This document shows, in pieces, positions 53,371-62,585 of a DNA stretch of 64,000 nucleotides. The first letter of the stretch is position 1, and each line of letters starts with the position of its first letter. The notes beneath the pieces are model-generated. The model did no database searches and was not told where the DNA came from. It saw nothing but the letters and a program-made list of their open reading frames with translations. Source of the stretch: Streptacidiphilus rugosus AM-16 (GTDB taxonomy: Bacteria > Actinomycetota > Actinomycetes > Streptomycetales > Streptomycetaceae); assembly GCF_000744655.1 (NCBI RefSeq), contig NZ_JQMJ01000004.1, forward strand, positions 3,782,001 to 3,846,000. Direction: 5' to 3'. The translations under genes and the position numbers were made by a program.

Positions 53371-53455
53371 AAATGTACGGACATTAAGCTAGATCGCACT
53401 GCCTGCAGAATGCAAGCCATCGAAGGGGGCTGAGGCCCTTTGTCCGTACATTTGC
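53371..53455. promoter_or_regulatory. paired inverted operators before the SQR operon
   Basis: AAATGTACGGACATTAA (53371-53387) and, inverted, CTTTGTCCGTACATTTGC (53438-53455); shared core TGTACGGACA. Their centres are 67 bp apart. The first lies 17 bp upstream of the SQR ATG, so binding should block initiation. The regulator could be the GntR protein of the operon or an unseen persulfide sensor. The rest of the 53355-53699 gap shows nothing else. Confidence 0.6.
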
Positions 53456-53699
53456 CGGGTCGAGGGACAGGGCCCACGGGGGCCGAGGAGGGGCAGCGGG
53501 CCAGCATCGACGGCGCGCCCGGAGCACGCTGCGCCTGCGGCCTGCGCCGGCCCCGGGTTCGCCGGGACCAGTGGCCCCGGGCTCCTGTCACGGCCCTGCC
53601 AGGCGGACCACGAGGCGCCCGTCCAGCCTGACGCGGTGCGCCCGGGCGCTGCCGGCGAACCCGCCCCAACAGCTCCCTGGCCGGCGACGGTCGAGCCGC

Positions 53700-54518
53700 T
53701 CAGCCCTGGCCCAGACGATCGACCGCGGCGCGCTGCTCGTCCCGTCTCCGCCGGGCCTCCTGGGAGCGCTGCTCCGCCGCGGCAGCTTCCGCGTCCGCGG
53801 CGGTTCGCCGCTCCTCCGCCGCCGCGAGCGCCTCACGGGCGCGCACAAGATCCTCCTCCGCCGACCGCACCCGCTCCCCGGCCGCGGTCCGCTGCTCGGC
53901 GGCGCGGTCGGCGCGGGTCCGCAGACGCCCCGCCGCAGCTGCCGCGGTCCGCTGCTCCTGCTCCAGGTCGCGCAGCGCCTTCCTGGCCTCGGCCCGGCGC
54001 TCCCGCAGGGCGGCGCGGGGCGGCGACGGCGGGCGGACCTGGCGGCCCGAGGGTTCCGGGACGTGCCCGACGGGCGGCGCCGGCAGCTCGGGGAGCACGC
54101 TGCCGGGCATGAGCGCCCGGGTGAGCCGGCCCCGGGCGAGCTGCTCGGCCGCGTGTTCGTCGGCGAGTGCCGCACGCAGGGTCTGCTCGATGTCGCCCAC
54201 CGCCTGCCCGCCGACCGTCTGCCCCGCCCGGACGGCGAGCTCCCGCGCCTCTTTGGCAAGCGCCGTGACCAGCATGTTCCGCTCGGCGGCGAGTTCACGC
54301 AGCCGAAGCCGCGCCAGCTGCTCCGGTCGCGCGCGGGCGAAGAGGTTGAGGGCGTACGCGGAAACGGTCGGCCGGCGCAGGTCGCCCAGCCGGTCGGCGA
54401 GGCCGCGGTCGCCGGCACGTCGCGCCCGGTCGACGGCGGACCGGCGCGCCGCCACGAACTCGGACGGCGCCAGCGCGTACAGCGCGTCGGCCGCCTCGTC
54501 GAACGTCTCCGCCGCCAC
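53700..54518 (-). CDS. coiled-coil protein of unknown function
   Basis: A 272-residue protein read from GTG at 54518 (GAGGCGG before it). The N-terminal half is helical (FDEAADALYALAPSEFVAARR, RPTVSAYALNLFARARPEQLA). From about residue 160 a long coiled coil of Ala/Glu/Arg repeats runs to the end (RERRAEARKALRDLEQEQRT and on). This two-part layout is shared by a conserved actinomycete family with no assigned role. No signal or membrane segment is present. Confidence 0.75.
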   Translation of the reverse strand: MAAETFDEAADALYALAPSEFVAARRSAVDRARRAGDRGLADRLGDLRRPTVSAYALNLFARARPEQLARLRLRELAAERNMLVTALAKEARELAVRAGQTVGGQAVGDIEQTLRAALADEHAAEQLARGRLTRALMPGSVLPELPAPPVGHVPEPSGRQVRPPSPPRAALRERRAEARKALRDLEQEQRTAAAAAGRLRTRADRAAEQRTAAGERVRSAEEDLVRAREALAAAEERRTAADAEAAAAEQRSQEARRRRDEQRAAVDRLGQG

Positions 54519-54808
54519 GACGTCACCGCCTCGCCACTGACGAGGGCCGCTTCCGGCCCGCCTCGTCGCCGCCGAGCGCACGACGCGCGTGTCCCGGCGG
54601 GCCGACGTGTCCTCCTCCAGCCTCGCGCCGCGCGGCGGGAGGCGCACGACGGCCCCACCTCGGCCCCGATGGCGTCCGCGCGCGTCGCACCCGACACGCG
54701 GTCCTGTGAGACGGTTGAGCGAACGACACGTCACCGCCGGTACAGCACCGCGGCGGCGACGGAGCCGAGCGCGTCGACGGCCGTCGGAAGCCGGGCCCAC
54801 TGGTGCAC

Positions 54809-54826
54809 TAGTTGATTCTTCAACTA
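54809..54826. promoter_or_regulatory. MarR-like operator TAGTTGA-TTCT-TCAACTA
   Basis: Perfect 7-bp arms with a 4-nt centre, 36 bp upstream of the GNAT start at 54862. The form is that of MarR-family sites. No MarR gene is adjacent. The remaining part of the 54519-54861 gap shows no gene. Confidence 0.6.
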
Positions 54827-54861
54827 TGGTGATCCGCAGCAGACCTTCGAGGAGGCAGGCC

Positions 54862-55167
54862 ATGGACCAGCGTCTGACGGACAACACCGGCGAGTCGCGC
54901 TTCGAGGTGTTCGACGGCGAGGAGCTCGCCGGGTTCGCCCAGTACCACCGCTTCGGCAACGAGATCGCGTTCATCCACACCGAGATCGACCCGCGGTTCG
55001 AGGGGCGAGGCCTCGGCAGCCTGCTCGCCCGCGCCGCGCTCGACAGTGCCAGGGAACGCGGGCTCGACGTCCTGCCCTTCTGCCCGTTCATCCGCGGCTG
55101 GATCTCCAAGCACCCCGAGTACACCGACCTGGTCCCGCAGGCCCAGCGAGCGCGGTTCGCCCTCTGA
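54862..55167 (+). CDS. small GNAT acetyltransferase (YjdJ-like)
   Basis: A 101-residue single-domain acetyltransferase. The acetyl-CoA loop reads IDPRFEGRGLGSLLARAALD, followed by LDVLPFCPFIRGWISKHPEYTDLV, the defining ending of the short YjdJ-type family. GGAGGCAGGCC precedes the ATG. The MarR-like palindrome 36 bp upstream suggests inducible expression. Confidence 0.88.
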   Translation: MDQRLTDNTGESRFEVFDGEELAGFAQYHRFGNEIAFIHTEIDPRFEGRGLGSLLARAALDSARERGLDVLPFCPFIRGWISKHPEYTDLVPQAQRARFAL

Positions 55168-55262
55168 CCGGCACGCCGTCCCCGGAGGTCGGACCCGTGT
55201 TCCCGGCACGACCATCCCGCAGGGGCTCGTTCGCGCGGGCGCGGCGCGAGTAGGGTGCGGTC

Positions 55263-56159
55263 ATGGACCTCTCGTGGGACTGGCTGCGGCCCGTGATGCG
55301 TGTTCCGTACGTCCCGACCCTGGGGCCCGTCCACCCGGACGCGCTCTCCGCGGAGCTGATCTCCGAGGTGTTCGGGGTCGCCGGCACCGTGCGATTCCTG
55401 CCGCACGATCCGGACCATCGCTGGTCGGCGATGAAGGACGAGAGCGTGATGCTGAAGGACGTGGAGCACGGTCCCGAGCGGACGGTGATCCCGACGATCA
55501 GCACCTGGGGTCGCGGGATGGTGAAGGTCCACTACTTCGGCAGGGCCGAAGCCCCGGTCGAGGAGCTGCGGCAGCTCGCCCGCACCCTCGCCGCCCGCGA
55601 GGACATCGACCGGGCCAGGGTCGTCTGGTGCGAGACCGGGCAGACGGCGCCCCGGCCGTCGGTGACCGTGAGCCGCATGCAGCTGAAGACCTTCCGGCCC
55701 GGCCAGGACGCGGCCGTCGACGGCGTCGAGGACCTGCGCCGTCTGCCCGATCAGGTGCGCGCACGCTTCGCGGTGTTCGCCGAGCAGTTGGCGGCGGACG
55801 GCTTCGCCTTCCTGTGGCGCAGGTTCGAGGCCGATGCTCTCGCCGGACCGATCCTCACGATCGCCTCCGGCGACCGGGTGATCGGTGCGATCGGCCCCAT
55901 GGAGACCATGAAGGATCCCGTCGGCAAGCTGCGCCTGCTCCCGCTGCACTTCGGGGTCCTGCCGCAGCTGCGGGGCCGCGGCCACGGCCGGCACCTGTGG
56001 CGGGCCGCGATGAACTGGGGCGAGATCAACGGCGCCGACTACCAACTCCTGCTCACCGAGCCCGGAGGCGCGGCGGACTCGCTGTGCCGGTCCGAGGGCC
56101 TGGACACCCTGGGGTACGTCCACACCGCGGACGCCAACGCCACCGACACCGCCACCTGA
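55263..56159 (+). CDS. GNAT-family N-acetyltransferase
   Basis: A 298-residue protein whose C-terminal part holds a GNAT fold: ILTIASGDRVIGAIGPMETM, FGVLPQLRGRGHGRHLWRAAMNWG (acetyl-CoA loop RGRGHGRHL) and LGYVHTADAN. The first 150 residues are poorly conserved. It may modify a small molecule; I cannot assign the substrate. A 12-bp terminator hairpin follows the stop. Confidence 0.8.
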   Translation: MDLSWDWLRPVMRVPYVPTLGPVHPDALSAELISEVFGVAGTVRFLPHDPDHRWSAMKDESVMLKDVEHGPERTVIPTISTWGRGMVKVHYFGRAEAPVEELRQLARTLAAREDIDRARVVWCETGQTAPRPSVTVSRMQLKTFRPGQDAAVDGVEDLRRLPDQVRARFAVFAEQLAADGFAFLWRRFEADALAGPILTIASGDRVIGAIGPMETMKDPVGKLRLLPLHFGVLPQLRGRGHGRHLWRAAMNWGEINGADYQLLLTEPGGAADSLCRSEGLDTLGYVHTADANATDTAT

Positions 56160-56190
56160 CCGGCCTCTTCGGCCCGACGCCCGGCGGAGG

Positions 56191-56223
56191 TGCCCCCGGC
56201 GGAACCCCGTACCGCCGGGGGCA
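56191..56223 (+). terminator. terminator after the GNAT gene
   Basis: TGCCCCCGGCGG (56191-56202) pairs perfectly with CCGCCGGGGGCA (56212-56223). Confidence 0.75.
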
Positions 56224-56257
56224 GGCCTGTCCGGCCCGTGTCAGCCGGCGATCCGGC

Positions 56258-56286
56258 GGCTGACGCCTCCCCGGGAGGCGTCAGCC
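56258..56286. terminator. second hairpin in the 56160-56554 gap
   Basis: GGCTGACGCCTCCC (56258-56271) faces GGGAGGCGTCAGCC (56273-56286). The central bases form the loop. No gene is visible in the rest of this 395-bp gap, which must also hold the promoter of the PucR-type gene. Confidence 0.6.
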
Positions 56287-56554
56287 GGGCTTCCGGGCCC
56301 GCAGTCGTTCTCGAGCGCGTCGGTCCCGTACGAGGCCCGTTCTCCGCCGCCGATCGGCCCGCGCCCGGTCCTGCCCGGCGGAGGTGCAGGGGGGCCACGA
56401 GCGTCTCTCCTCCGGGCTGGTCCGGAGCGGCCTCGGTGCCTGTACCGAACGTAGTTGCCCGCTCGCTCCCCGCCCAGTTCCACTCTGCACAGTCAGGGTG
56501 GGGCCGGAGGTTCCGGAGTGCACAGCGAGCGGCACGGACGGGTAGCCTCGGCTC

Positions 56555-58084
56555 ATGCATGAGCGATCCGGCTCCGTGGCTGAGTCCACGTCAGAACGAC
56601 GTGAACGAAGAGCCGATGACATCCTCGCCCTGCAACGGGCCGCTCGCGGCGGCGGCAGCGGCGCACTGCTGGGCTGGCTGGCCGGCCGCACCGGCGCCCG
56701 TGTCCTCCTGGTCACCGCCGACGGCGTCACCACCTCCGACCGCGGCTGCGCGGTGCCGGACGTCGACCTCGCGCGGGAGGCGGTCACCGAGATGCACGCC
56801 CGCAGCCTGGACTCCCTCGCCCTGGACGGCACCGGCCACAGCGTGGTCAGCGTGTCCCTGGGTCGCGCCCACGAAGGCCTCCGCCGGAGCGGCGAAACAC
56901 CGCCCGTGCTCGTCGCCGTCACCGCGCGGCCGGTGCCGGACGGACTGGCCGCGGTGCTCGCCGACGCCTCCGCCGTGCTGGACCTCTGCTGGCGGCTGGA
57001 GCGCGCCGAAGGGCAGTGGCGTCGTCTGGAGGTCACCGAGGCGCACAACCGTGAGGCGGTGCTGCACCTGCTCATGAACGGCCATGTCGCCACCGCCCGG
57101 CAGATCGCCGATCTGCTGGAGCCGGCGCTGCCGGACGTGATGCGTTTCCACGTGGTGGAGTCGCCGCCGGACCTGCGCGATGACACGGCCCGCCGGTGCG
57201 CGGCGCTCGCCCCCGACGCCTGGGTGGTCCCCTGCCCGGTCTACCACGACCACGTGCTGGTCATCGCCCCGGCCGGGTCCTCCGCCCTCGCCCGGACGCT
57301 GGCCGAGGCGCTCGACGGGTGCCTGGTGGGGGTGAGCGACAGCGTTCCCCTGCGCGACACGGCGCTCGGCTACGAGCAGGCGTTCCGCGCCCTGGTCACC
57401 GCGCGCGGCCGGGCCGGCCGTTGGGCGACCTTCGCGCACCGCCCGGATCCGGTCCTGCTCATCGGCCCGGAACTGCGGGACTGGGCCCGCCAGTTGCTGG
57501 ATCCGCTGCGCTCCCGTCCGGCCCGCCGTCCGCAGGACCCCGACAGCGCGGAACTGTCGGTCACGACCGCCTCCTGGCTCGCCTTCTCGGCCCGGGCCGC
57601 CGCTCTGCTGAAGATCCACCGGAACACCGTCGCGGCCCGGCTGCGGGAGGTCGAGGCCCTGCTCGGTCTGGATCTGGACCGCCTCCCCGACCAGGCCGTC
57701 CTGGCGCTGGCCCTGCGCGCCGACACGCGCCGACCGGTCGGCTGGGACGCGGCACCGGTGTCCGACCGACCCGCGCCACTCGACGAGTTGCTGACGCGCC
57801 CTGCCGTGGTGGCCTGGGCGCGCAACCTGCTGCAGCCCGTCGACGACGCCGGCCTCGGCCCGACCCTGGACGCCTGGCTGCGCCACGACACCCGCCTCGC
57901 CCCGACCGCCGCCGAGCTCGACGTCTCCACCACGGCCGTCCGCAAGCGCCTCGGCCGGGTCGAGGAACTGCTGGAGCGCCCACTGCTGCGCCCGCCGAGC
58001 GACCGCCACGAACTCTGGCTCGCCCGCCGCGCCCTGCTCCTGGCGGCGGAGCCGCCCGCCGACCCGGCAGGGTCGAACGGCTAG
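56555..58084 (+). CDS. PucR/CdaR-type transcriptional regulator
   Basis: A 509-residue regulator. It has an N-terminal sensor part (LGWLAGRTGARVLLVTADGV), a middle region (LLEPALPDVMRFHVVESPP) and the C-terminal PucR helix-turn-helix (LLKIHRNTVAARLREVEALL) followed by a second HTH-like block (LDVSTTAVRKRLGRVEELL). Members often control catabolic or secondary-metabolite genes. No obvious partner gene is adjacent. Confidence 0.88.
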   Translation: MHERSGSVAESTSERRERRADDILALQRAARGGGSGALLGWLAGRTGARVLLVTADGVTTSDRGCAVPDVDLAREAVTEMHARSLDSLALDGTGHSVVSVSLGRAHEGLRRSGETPPVLVAVTARPVPDGLAAVLADASAVLDLCWRLERAEGQWRRLEVTEAHNREAVLHLLMNGHVATARQIADLLEPALPDVMRFHVVESPPDLRDDTARRCAALAPDAWVVPCPVYHDHVLVIAPAGSSALARTLAEALDGCLVGVSDSVPLRDTALGYEQAFRALVTARGRAGRWATFAHRPDPVLLIGPELRDWARQLLDPLRSRPARRPQDPDSAELSVTTASWLAFSARAAALLKIHRNTVAARLREVEALLGLDLDRLPDQAVLALALRADTRRPVGWDAAPVSDRPAPLDELLTRPAVVAWARNLLQPVDDAGLGPTLDAWLRHDTRLAPTAAELDVSTTAVRKRLGRVEELLERPLLRPPSDRHELWLARRALLLAAEPPADPAGSNG

Positions 58085-58259
58085 AGCCGGCCTCGCAGTA
58101 CGGCTGGGCCGAGTACCTCGCGGAGCCGCGCTGACGGCCGTGGATGTCATGAGCTTTGAGGCGGACGGCTCTTCGGGTTACACCCTCGAGCCCATCAGCA
58201 GGGACTCCACCGAAGGAGGAGCTCGTCAAGACCTGGTCCGACGGCTTCGACCCGGTCGG

Positions 58260-58502
58260 CTACCACCAGTTGCGGATCTCGCCCCTCGCCTCCTCCTTCG
58301 CCCGCAACGCCACAGCCCGCGGCGAGTCCCCGAACTTCCACCACTCGTACCCGGCCTTCACCAGACCCGTCGCGAGCAGGACCAGCTGAAACTGCCACCT
58401 GACGTGCCAGCCAGGGTTGATGGACCCAGCAAGCCAGGCGACGGCGATGATGGCAACCGTGCTACCGAGGGAGACCAAAGCCTTCTGCAAGCGGAGCGAC
58501 AT
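58260..58502 (-). CDS. small membrane protein (80 aa)
   Basis: Two membrane segments (VSLGSTVAIIAVAWLAGSI and FQLVLLATGLVKAGYEWW) and a charged tail (VALRAKEEARGEIRNWW). The family is not recognised. It is opposite to the PucR-type gene. Base composition is less GC-rich than its neighbours, which may mean recent acquisition. Confidence 0.5.
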   Translation of the reverse strand: MSLRLQKALVSLGSTVAIIAVAWLAGSINPGWHVRWQFQLVLLATGLVKAGYEWWKFGDSPRAVALRAKEEARGEIRNWW

Positions 58503-58682
58503 GCGCGCACTCTAGGGGCCCGACCGCACCCCGCGCGAATCACTGAAACCAGCCCTGAACTGCCGAAACTCCGGCAAACGAACCGAACCGCACACGGCAG
58601 ACCACCCTGTGGAGTGGCTGGATCATGGCCCGAGCCGACCTTCGCCGCGATCCGGCAGCCGCGTCTCGCGCGCGAGCCGCGC

Positions 58683-59384
58683 CTACATCCTGCGGAGCAC
58701 CGCGACGACCGTTCCCAGGATCCTGGCGCCCGCCGCGTCGATGCGCGGGTAGGCGTCGTTGGCGGGGACGAGCCAGCTCCCGGCACGGCCGCCGTGGTGG
58801 AGGCGCTTGACGGTGGCCTCGGTCTCGTCGACCAGGGCGGCGACGATGTCGCCGTGGTCGGCGGCCTGGCCGGCGCGGACGACGACGGTGTCGCCGTCCA
58901 GGATCCGGGCTCCGGTCATGGAGTCGCCGCGCACCCGCAGGGCGAAGAACTCCCCGGTGGACGGCAGCAGCGCGGCCGGCAGCGGCAGCAGCTCCTCGAT
59001 GTGCTCTTCGGCGGTGATGGGGACCCCGGCGGCGATCTGCCCGACCAGCGGCACCAGCACCGGCGCGCTCGCGGCATCCTCGACGTCGGCGACGGGCGGC
59101 GGCTCCTCGGAGCCCTGGGCGAGGTCGGTCAGGGCGTAGGCGCGGGGCCGATGCGGGTCCCGGCGCAGGTAGCCGAGCCGTTCGAGGCTGTGCACCTGGT
59201 GGGACACCGACGACGTCGACGCGAGGCCCGCGCTCTGGCCGATCTCGCGGAGCGAGGGCGGGTAGCCGTGCTCCGCGGTCCAGTGCCCGATCGCGTCGAG
59301 AACCGCTTCCTGCCGGGCGGTCAGGCCCCGGGCACCACGGAGATGCGCGCCCGCAGGCCGGCCGCGCGAAGGTGGCTCCTCCAT
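58683..59384 (-). CDS. LexA-family SOS repressor paralogue
   Basis: A 233-residue LexA protein. The N-terminal winged helix reads LTARQEAVLDAIGHWTAEHG, YPPSLREIGQSAGLASTSSV; the cleavage site is Ala119-Gly120 (IAAGVPIT), and the protease dyad is Ser155 (GDSM) and Lys193 (ATVKR). Compared with the housekeeping Streptomyces LexA it is shorter at the N-terminus and diverged, so it is probably a second copy. No GAAC-N4-GTTC SOS box is visible upstream. AAAGGA precedes the ATG at 59384. Confidence 0.85.
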   Translation of the reverse strand: MEEPPSRGRPAGAHLRGARGLTARQEAVLDAIGHWTAEHGYPPSLREIGQSAGLASTSSVSHQVHSLERLGYLRRDPHRPRAYALTDLAQGSEEPPPVADVEDAASAPVLVPLVGQIAAGVPITAEEHIEELLPLPAALLPSTGEFFALRVRGDSMTGARILDGDTVVVRAGQAADHGDIVAALVDETEATVKRLHHGGRAGSWLVPANDAYPRIDAAGARILGTVVAVLRRM

Positions 59385-59667
59385 CAGCGGGTCCTTTCTC
59401 TGCTGCGTGCCCTTCGCCGCGACGCTACCCCGTGCTGCGACGCGCCGGGAGGCCAGGGCCCGTTTCGGCCCTCGCCGACGCCCCCGCGGGAGCCGAACCG
59501 GAAGGGGGCGCTCCACGGTCACGGGCAAGCTGATGCCCGCTCCGCTCCCCCGCCCGGGCGGTTGTCCGACACTCTGGGCACACCACGACGGCCGGCCCCG
59601 GGGAACCGGAGGCCGGCCGTCACCGTCCAAGCAGCGACGCGCCACCGCTGTCCGCCCGGGAGCCACG

Positions 59668-60237
59668 ATGAATCGCCGCAGCACCGCCTCCGTCGCAGCC
59701 GCCATCCTGGTCGCCCTCGCCCTGTCCGGCCTCACCGCCTGCGGCAGCGACGCCCGCCGGAGCACCCCCTCGGCCGACGGGCAGCCCAGCGCGACCACGC
59801 CGACCGCGATCGCCACCTCCCCCGGCCCCACGACCGGCACCCCGAGCGCCACCGCGACGTCGACCGCCCCGCCCGCAAGCGCCGCTCCGCGGCCGGTGAG
59901 CCCGCCGCCGAACCCCGGCTCCCGCTGCCTCAGCGGCACGGTCGACGTGACCTACCCCGGTGGAGACAACCCGCCGCGCGGCGTCTGCGTCCATGTGGGC
60001 ACCCGCATCGAGATCACCCTCCACGGGACTCCTGGCCATCCCTGGCGGGCCGTCACCACCAGCGCCCCGCAGATCATCGCGCTCACCGCCGACACCGTCG
60101 CGGCGGGCAGCGTCCGGGCGGGCGCCCAGGCCGTCGGGGCGGGCACGGCGGTGCTGTCCGCCACCACCCGCGCCGCCTCCGACCCCACCGGGCCGATGAC
60201 CCAGCACTGGCAGCTCACAATCACCGTCGTGCCCTGA
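59668..60237 (+). CDS. secreted lipoprotein of unknown function
   Basis: A 189-residue lipoprotein: MNRRSTASVAAAILVALALS then the lipobox LTACG. A low-complexity Thr/Ser/Pro-rich linker (about residues 30-85) precedes a beta-rich domain (GTVDVTYPGGDNPPRGVCVHVG to MTQHWQLTITVVP), which resembles surface-exposed immunoglobulin-like modules. The function is unknown. GGGAG precedes the ATG. Confidence 0.78.
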   Translation: MNRRSTASVAAAILVALALSGLTACGSDARRSTPSADGQPSATTPTAIATSPGPTTGTPSATATSTAPPASAAPRPVSPPPNPGSRCLSGTVDVTYPGGDNPPRGVCVHVGTRIEITLHGTPGHPWRAVTTSAPQIIALTADTVAAGSVRAGAQAVGAGTAVLSATTRAASDPTGPMTQHWQLTITVVP

Positions 60238-60285
60238 CCCGGATGTCGGCGGCGGCACAGCGGGCGGCACGGCTCTGGCGCGGCC

Positions 60286-61191
60286 TCAGGGCAGCAGGAC
60301 GGCCTTGCCGTGGTTGCGGTGGGCCTCCAGGTCGGCCTGGGCCCGGGCCGCCTCGGCGAGCGGGTAGGTGCGCCAGATCGGGAGGGAGAGCTTTCCCGCA
60401 GCGGCGAGCCGGACCAGTTCGGGCAGGGACTCCTGGGTGCGGTCGGCGGAACCGTCGCTGAATCGGACACCGTGCTGCGCGGCGGCCGGGTCGGCGATGG
60501 TGATGACGCGTCCGGCGTCGCCCGCGAGGGCGACGGAGTCGGCCAGCACCCCGGCTCCCGAGGCGTCGAAGACGGCGTCGATCCCCTGCGGGGTCACGGC
60601 GGTGACGCGCTGCACCCAGCCTTCGCCGTAGCGGACCGCCGTGGCGCCGAGCGCCGTCACGCGCTCGGTGTCGTGCCGGCCGACGGTGGCGACGACGGTG
60701 ATGCCGCGGGCGACGGCCAGCTGGACGGCGATGAAGCCCACGCTGCCGCCCGCTCCGTGGACGAGCAGGGTCTGACCGGACTGCACGCCCAGCTGCCCCA
60801 GCACGCGGTGCGCCGTCTGGCCGACGGTGACCAGGGAGGCCGCGACCTCCCAGGGCAGGCTCTCGGGCTTGGCCACCGGCAGGTCGAGCAGCGCGTACTC
60901 GCTGTAGCTGCCGCCGAGGGTGCGCCCCAGCACCTCGTCGCCGACGGCCGCCTGCGCGCCCGCGCCGACGGCGTCGACGACGCCGGCCGCGTCCAGACCG
61001 GGAACCGCGGGGAACTGGACCGGGGCGACGGCGGCCATCCGGCCGGAACGGATCTTCATGTCGAGCGGGTTGACCGAGGCGGCGCGCACCCGGATCCGCA
61101 CCTGGCCGGGGCCGGGCTCCGGCGGGGTGACCTCGGTGAGCCGCAGGACGTCGGGCGCGCCGTACTCGGAGAAAGTGATCGCTCGGGACAT
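60286..61191 (-). CDS. NADP-dependent quinone oxidoreductase (MDR family)
   Basis: A 301-residue medium-chain reductase without zinc ligands, of the quinone reductase type. Motifs: YGAPDVLRLTEVTPPEPGPG, VPGLDAAGVVDAVG, and the NADPH-site LLVHGAGGSVGFIAVQLA. It is 83 bp downstream of the ene-reductase, in the same direction; both probably detoxify electrophilic quinones or enones. ATG at 61191 follows CCAGGAG. Confidence 0.88.
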   Translation of the reverse strand: MSRAITFSEYGAPDVLRLTEVTPPEPGPGQVRIRVRAASVNPLDMKIRSGRMAAVAPVQFPAVPGLDAAGVVDAVGAGAQAAVGDEVLGRTLGGSYSEYALLDLPVAKPESLPWEVAASLVTVGQTAHRVLGQLGVQSGQTLLVHGAGGSVGFIAVQLAVARGITVVATVGRHDTERVTALGATAVRYGEGWVQRVTAVTPQGIDAVFDASGAGVLADSVALAGDAGRVITIADPAAAQHGVRFSDGSADRTQESLPELVRLAAAGKLSLPIWRTYPLAEAARAQADLEAHRNHGKAVLLP

Positions 61192-61274
61192 CGGAAACTC
61201 CTGGTGCATGTCGTCGGGGAGGTGGGCCGCAGGCTCTCTGCCTCACTGTGCGGCCCGGGCGGCGGGGTCGCCCG

Positions 61275-62345
61275 TCAGTCGGAGAGGGCGGCGTAGTCGG
61301 TGTAGCCGCGGTGGTCGCCGCCGTAGAACGTGGACGGGTCCGGAGTGTTGAAGGGGCCTCCGGCGGCCAGGCGGGCCGGGAGATCGGGGTTGGCCAGGAA
61401 CAGCGCCCCGTAGGCGATCATGTCCGCGGTGCCGTCCTCGACCAGGCCGAGCGCGTCCGGGCCGGTGGCGGCCGGGTGGGTGAAGGGGTTGAGGACGAAC
61501 ACGCCGGCCCAGGCCTTCCGCAGCCGGGCGGTGAGCTCGCGGTCCGGACCCTCCATCAGGTGCAGGTAGGCGAGGTCCAGACCGGCCAGCCGGCCCAGCA
61601 GAGCCTCGTAGACCTCGCCGGGGTTGTCCTCGGAGATGTCGTTGAAGGGGTTGCCGGGCGAGATGCGCAGCCCGACCCGGTGGCCGCCGATCGCCTCGGC
61701 CACCGCGGTGGCGACCTCGACGGCGAAACGGATCCGGCCCTCGGTGTCGCCGCCCCAGGCGTCGGTGCGCCGGTTGGTGTTCGGCGCGAGGAACTGGTGG
61801 ATCAGGTACCCGTTGGCGCCGTGGATCTCCACGCCGTCGAACCCGGCCGCGACGGCGTTGCGGGCCGCGGCGGCGAAGTCGGCGATCGTCTGCGAGATCT
61901 CCGCCTCGCCCAGCTCCACCGGGGTCACGAAGTCCTTCGGGCCCTGGTGGGTGTAGACCTGCCCCTTGGCGGCCACCGGCGAGGGCGCCACCGGCGCCAG
62001 GCCGTCGGGCAGCAGCACGGGGTGACCGATCCGGCCGGTGTGCATCAGCTGCGCGAAGATCACCCCGCCCTCGCGGTGCACGGCGTCGGTCACCGTCCGC
62101 CATGCCTCCACCTGCCCGGCGGTGTGCAGACCGGGCGTGTCGGGGTAGCCCTGGCCGACCGCCGACGGCTGGATGCCCTCGGTGACGATCAGCCCGGCGC
62201 CGGCACGCTGGGCGTAGTACGTCGCCATCAGCTCGGTCGGCGCGGCGCCGGGCCCGTAGGCGCGACTGCGGGTCATCGGCGCCATCACGACGCGGCCGGC
62301 GAGGCGGCGGCCGCCCAGGACGATGGGATCGAATGCGGTGGTCAT
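61275..62345 (-). CDS. old yellow enzyme-family ene-reductase (NemA type)
   Basis: A 356-residue FMN enzyme. Motifs: VVMAPMTRSRAYGPGAAPT, FAQLMHTGRIGH, GVEIHGANGYLIHQFL, NTNRRTDAWGGDTEGR and the late AYGALFLANPDLPARL. It reduces activated double bonds with NAD(P)H. The divergent MarR gene and an 18-bp palindrome in the shared promoter point to induction by its electrophilic substrates. Confidence 0.92.
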   Translation of the reverse strand: MTTAFDPIVLGGRRLAGRVVMAPMTRSRAYGPGAAPTELMATYYAQRAGAGLIVTEGIQPSAVGQGYPDTPGLHTAGQVEAWRTVTDAVHREGGVIFAQLMHTGRIGHPVLLPDGLAPVAPSPVAAKGQVYTHQGPKDFVTPVELGEAEISQTIADFAAAARNAVAAGFDGVEIHGANGYLIHQFLAPNTNRRTDAWGGDTEGRIRFAVEVATAVAEAIGGHRVGLRISPGNPFNDISEDNPGEVYEALLGRLAGLDLAYLHLMEGPDRELTARLRKAWAGVFVLNPFTHPAATGPDALGLVEDGTADMIAYGALFLANPDLPARLAAGGPFNTPDPSTFYGGDHRGYTDYAALSD

Positions 62346-62410
62346 GGTCGTCTTCCTTTTCCTTCAGGCTGTGGCTGCGCGAGGGCCCTGGATCAACCCG
62401 GCGTGGCAGA

Positions 62411-62428
62411 TACCTGTTCGAACAAGTA
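62411..62428. promoter_or_regulatory. palindromic operator TACCTGTTCGAACAAGTA
   Basis: Core TGTTCGAACA (62415-62424) is a perfect 10-bp palindrome within an 18-bp near-perfect one. It lies 66 bp upstream of the ene-reductase and 158 bp upstream of the MarR gene, the expected target of that regulator. Confidence 0.6.
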
Positions 62429-62585
62429 AGTCCTACGGAACCATTCCGCTGCCTGCATGTGACTCACGTCACGTATACCTGCCAGCGAGAATGCACTCCC
62501 CCACACATCTGGCCCTTGACATCCCCTTGACCCCGCGATCCGGACGCTAGAATTGGCTGCCCGAGCAAGGAGGAGCGAGGAAGAG

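Noticed and set aside
53700-56123. An 807-codon frame joining the coiled-coil protein to upstream sequence
   Set aside because: The upstream two thirds are antisense to both acetyltransferases. The real start is the GTG at 54518.
58140-58389. Plus-strand small frame after the PucR-type gene
   Set aside because: No motif and only a chance GGAGGAG. The minus-strand membrane protein in the same place has a clear two-segment pattern.
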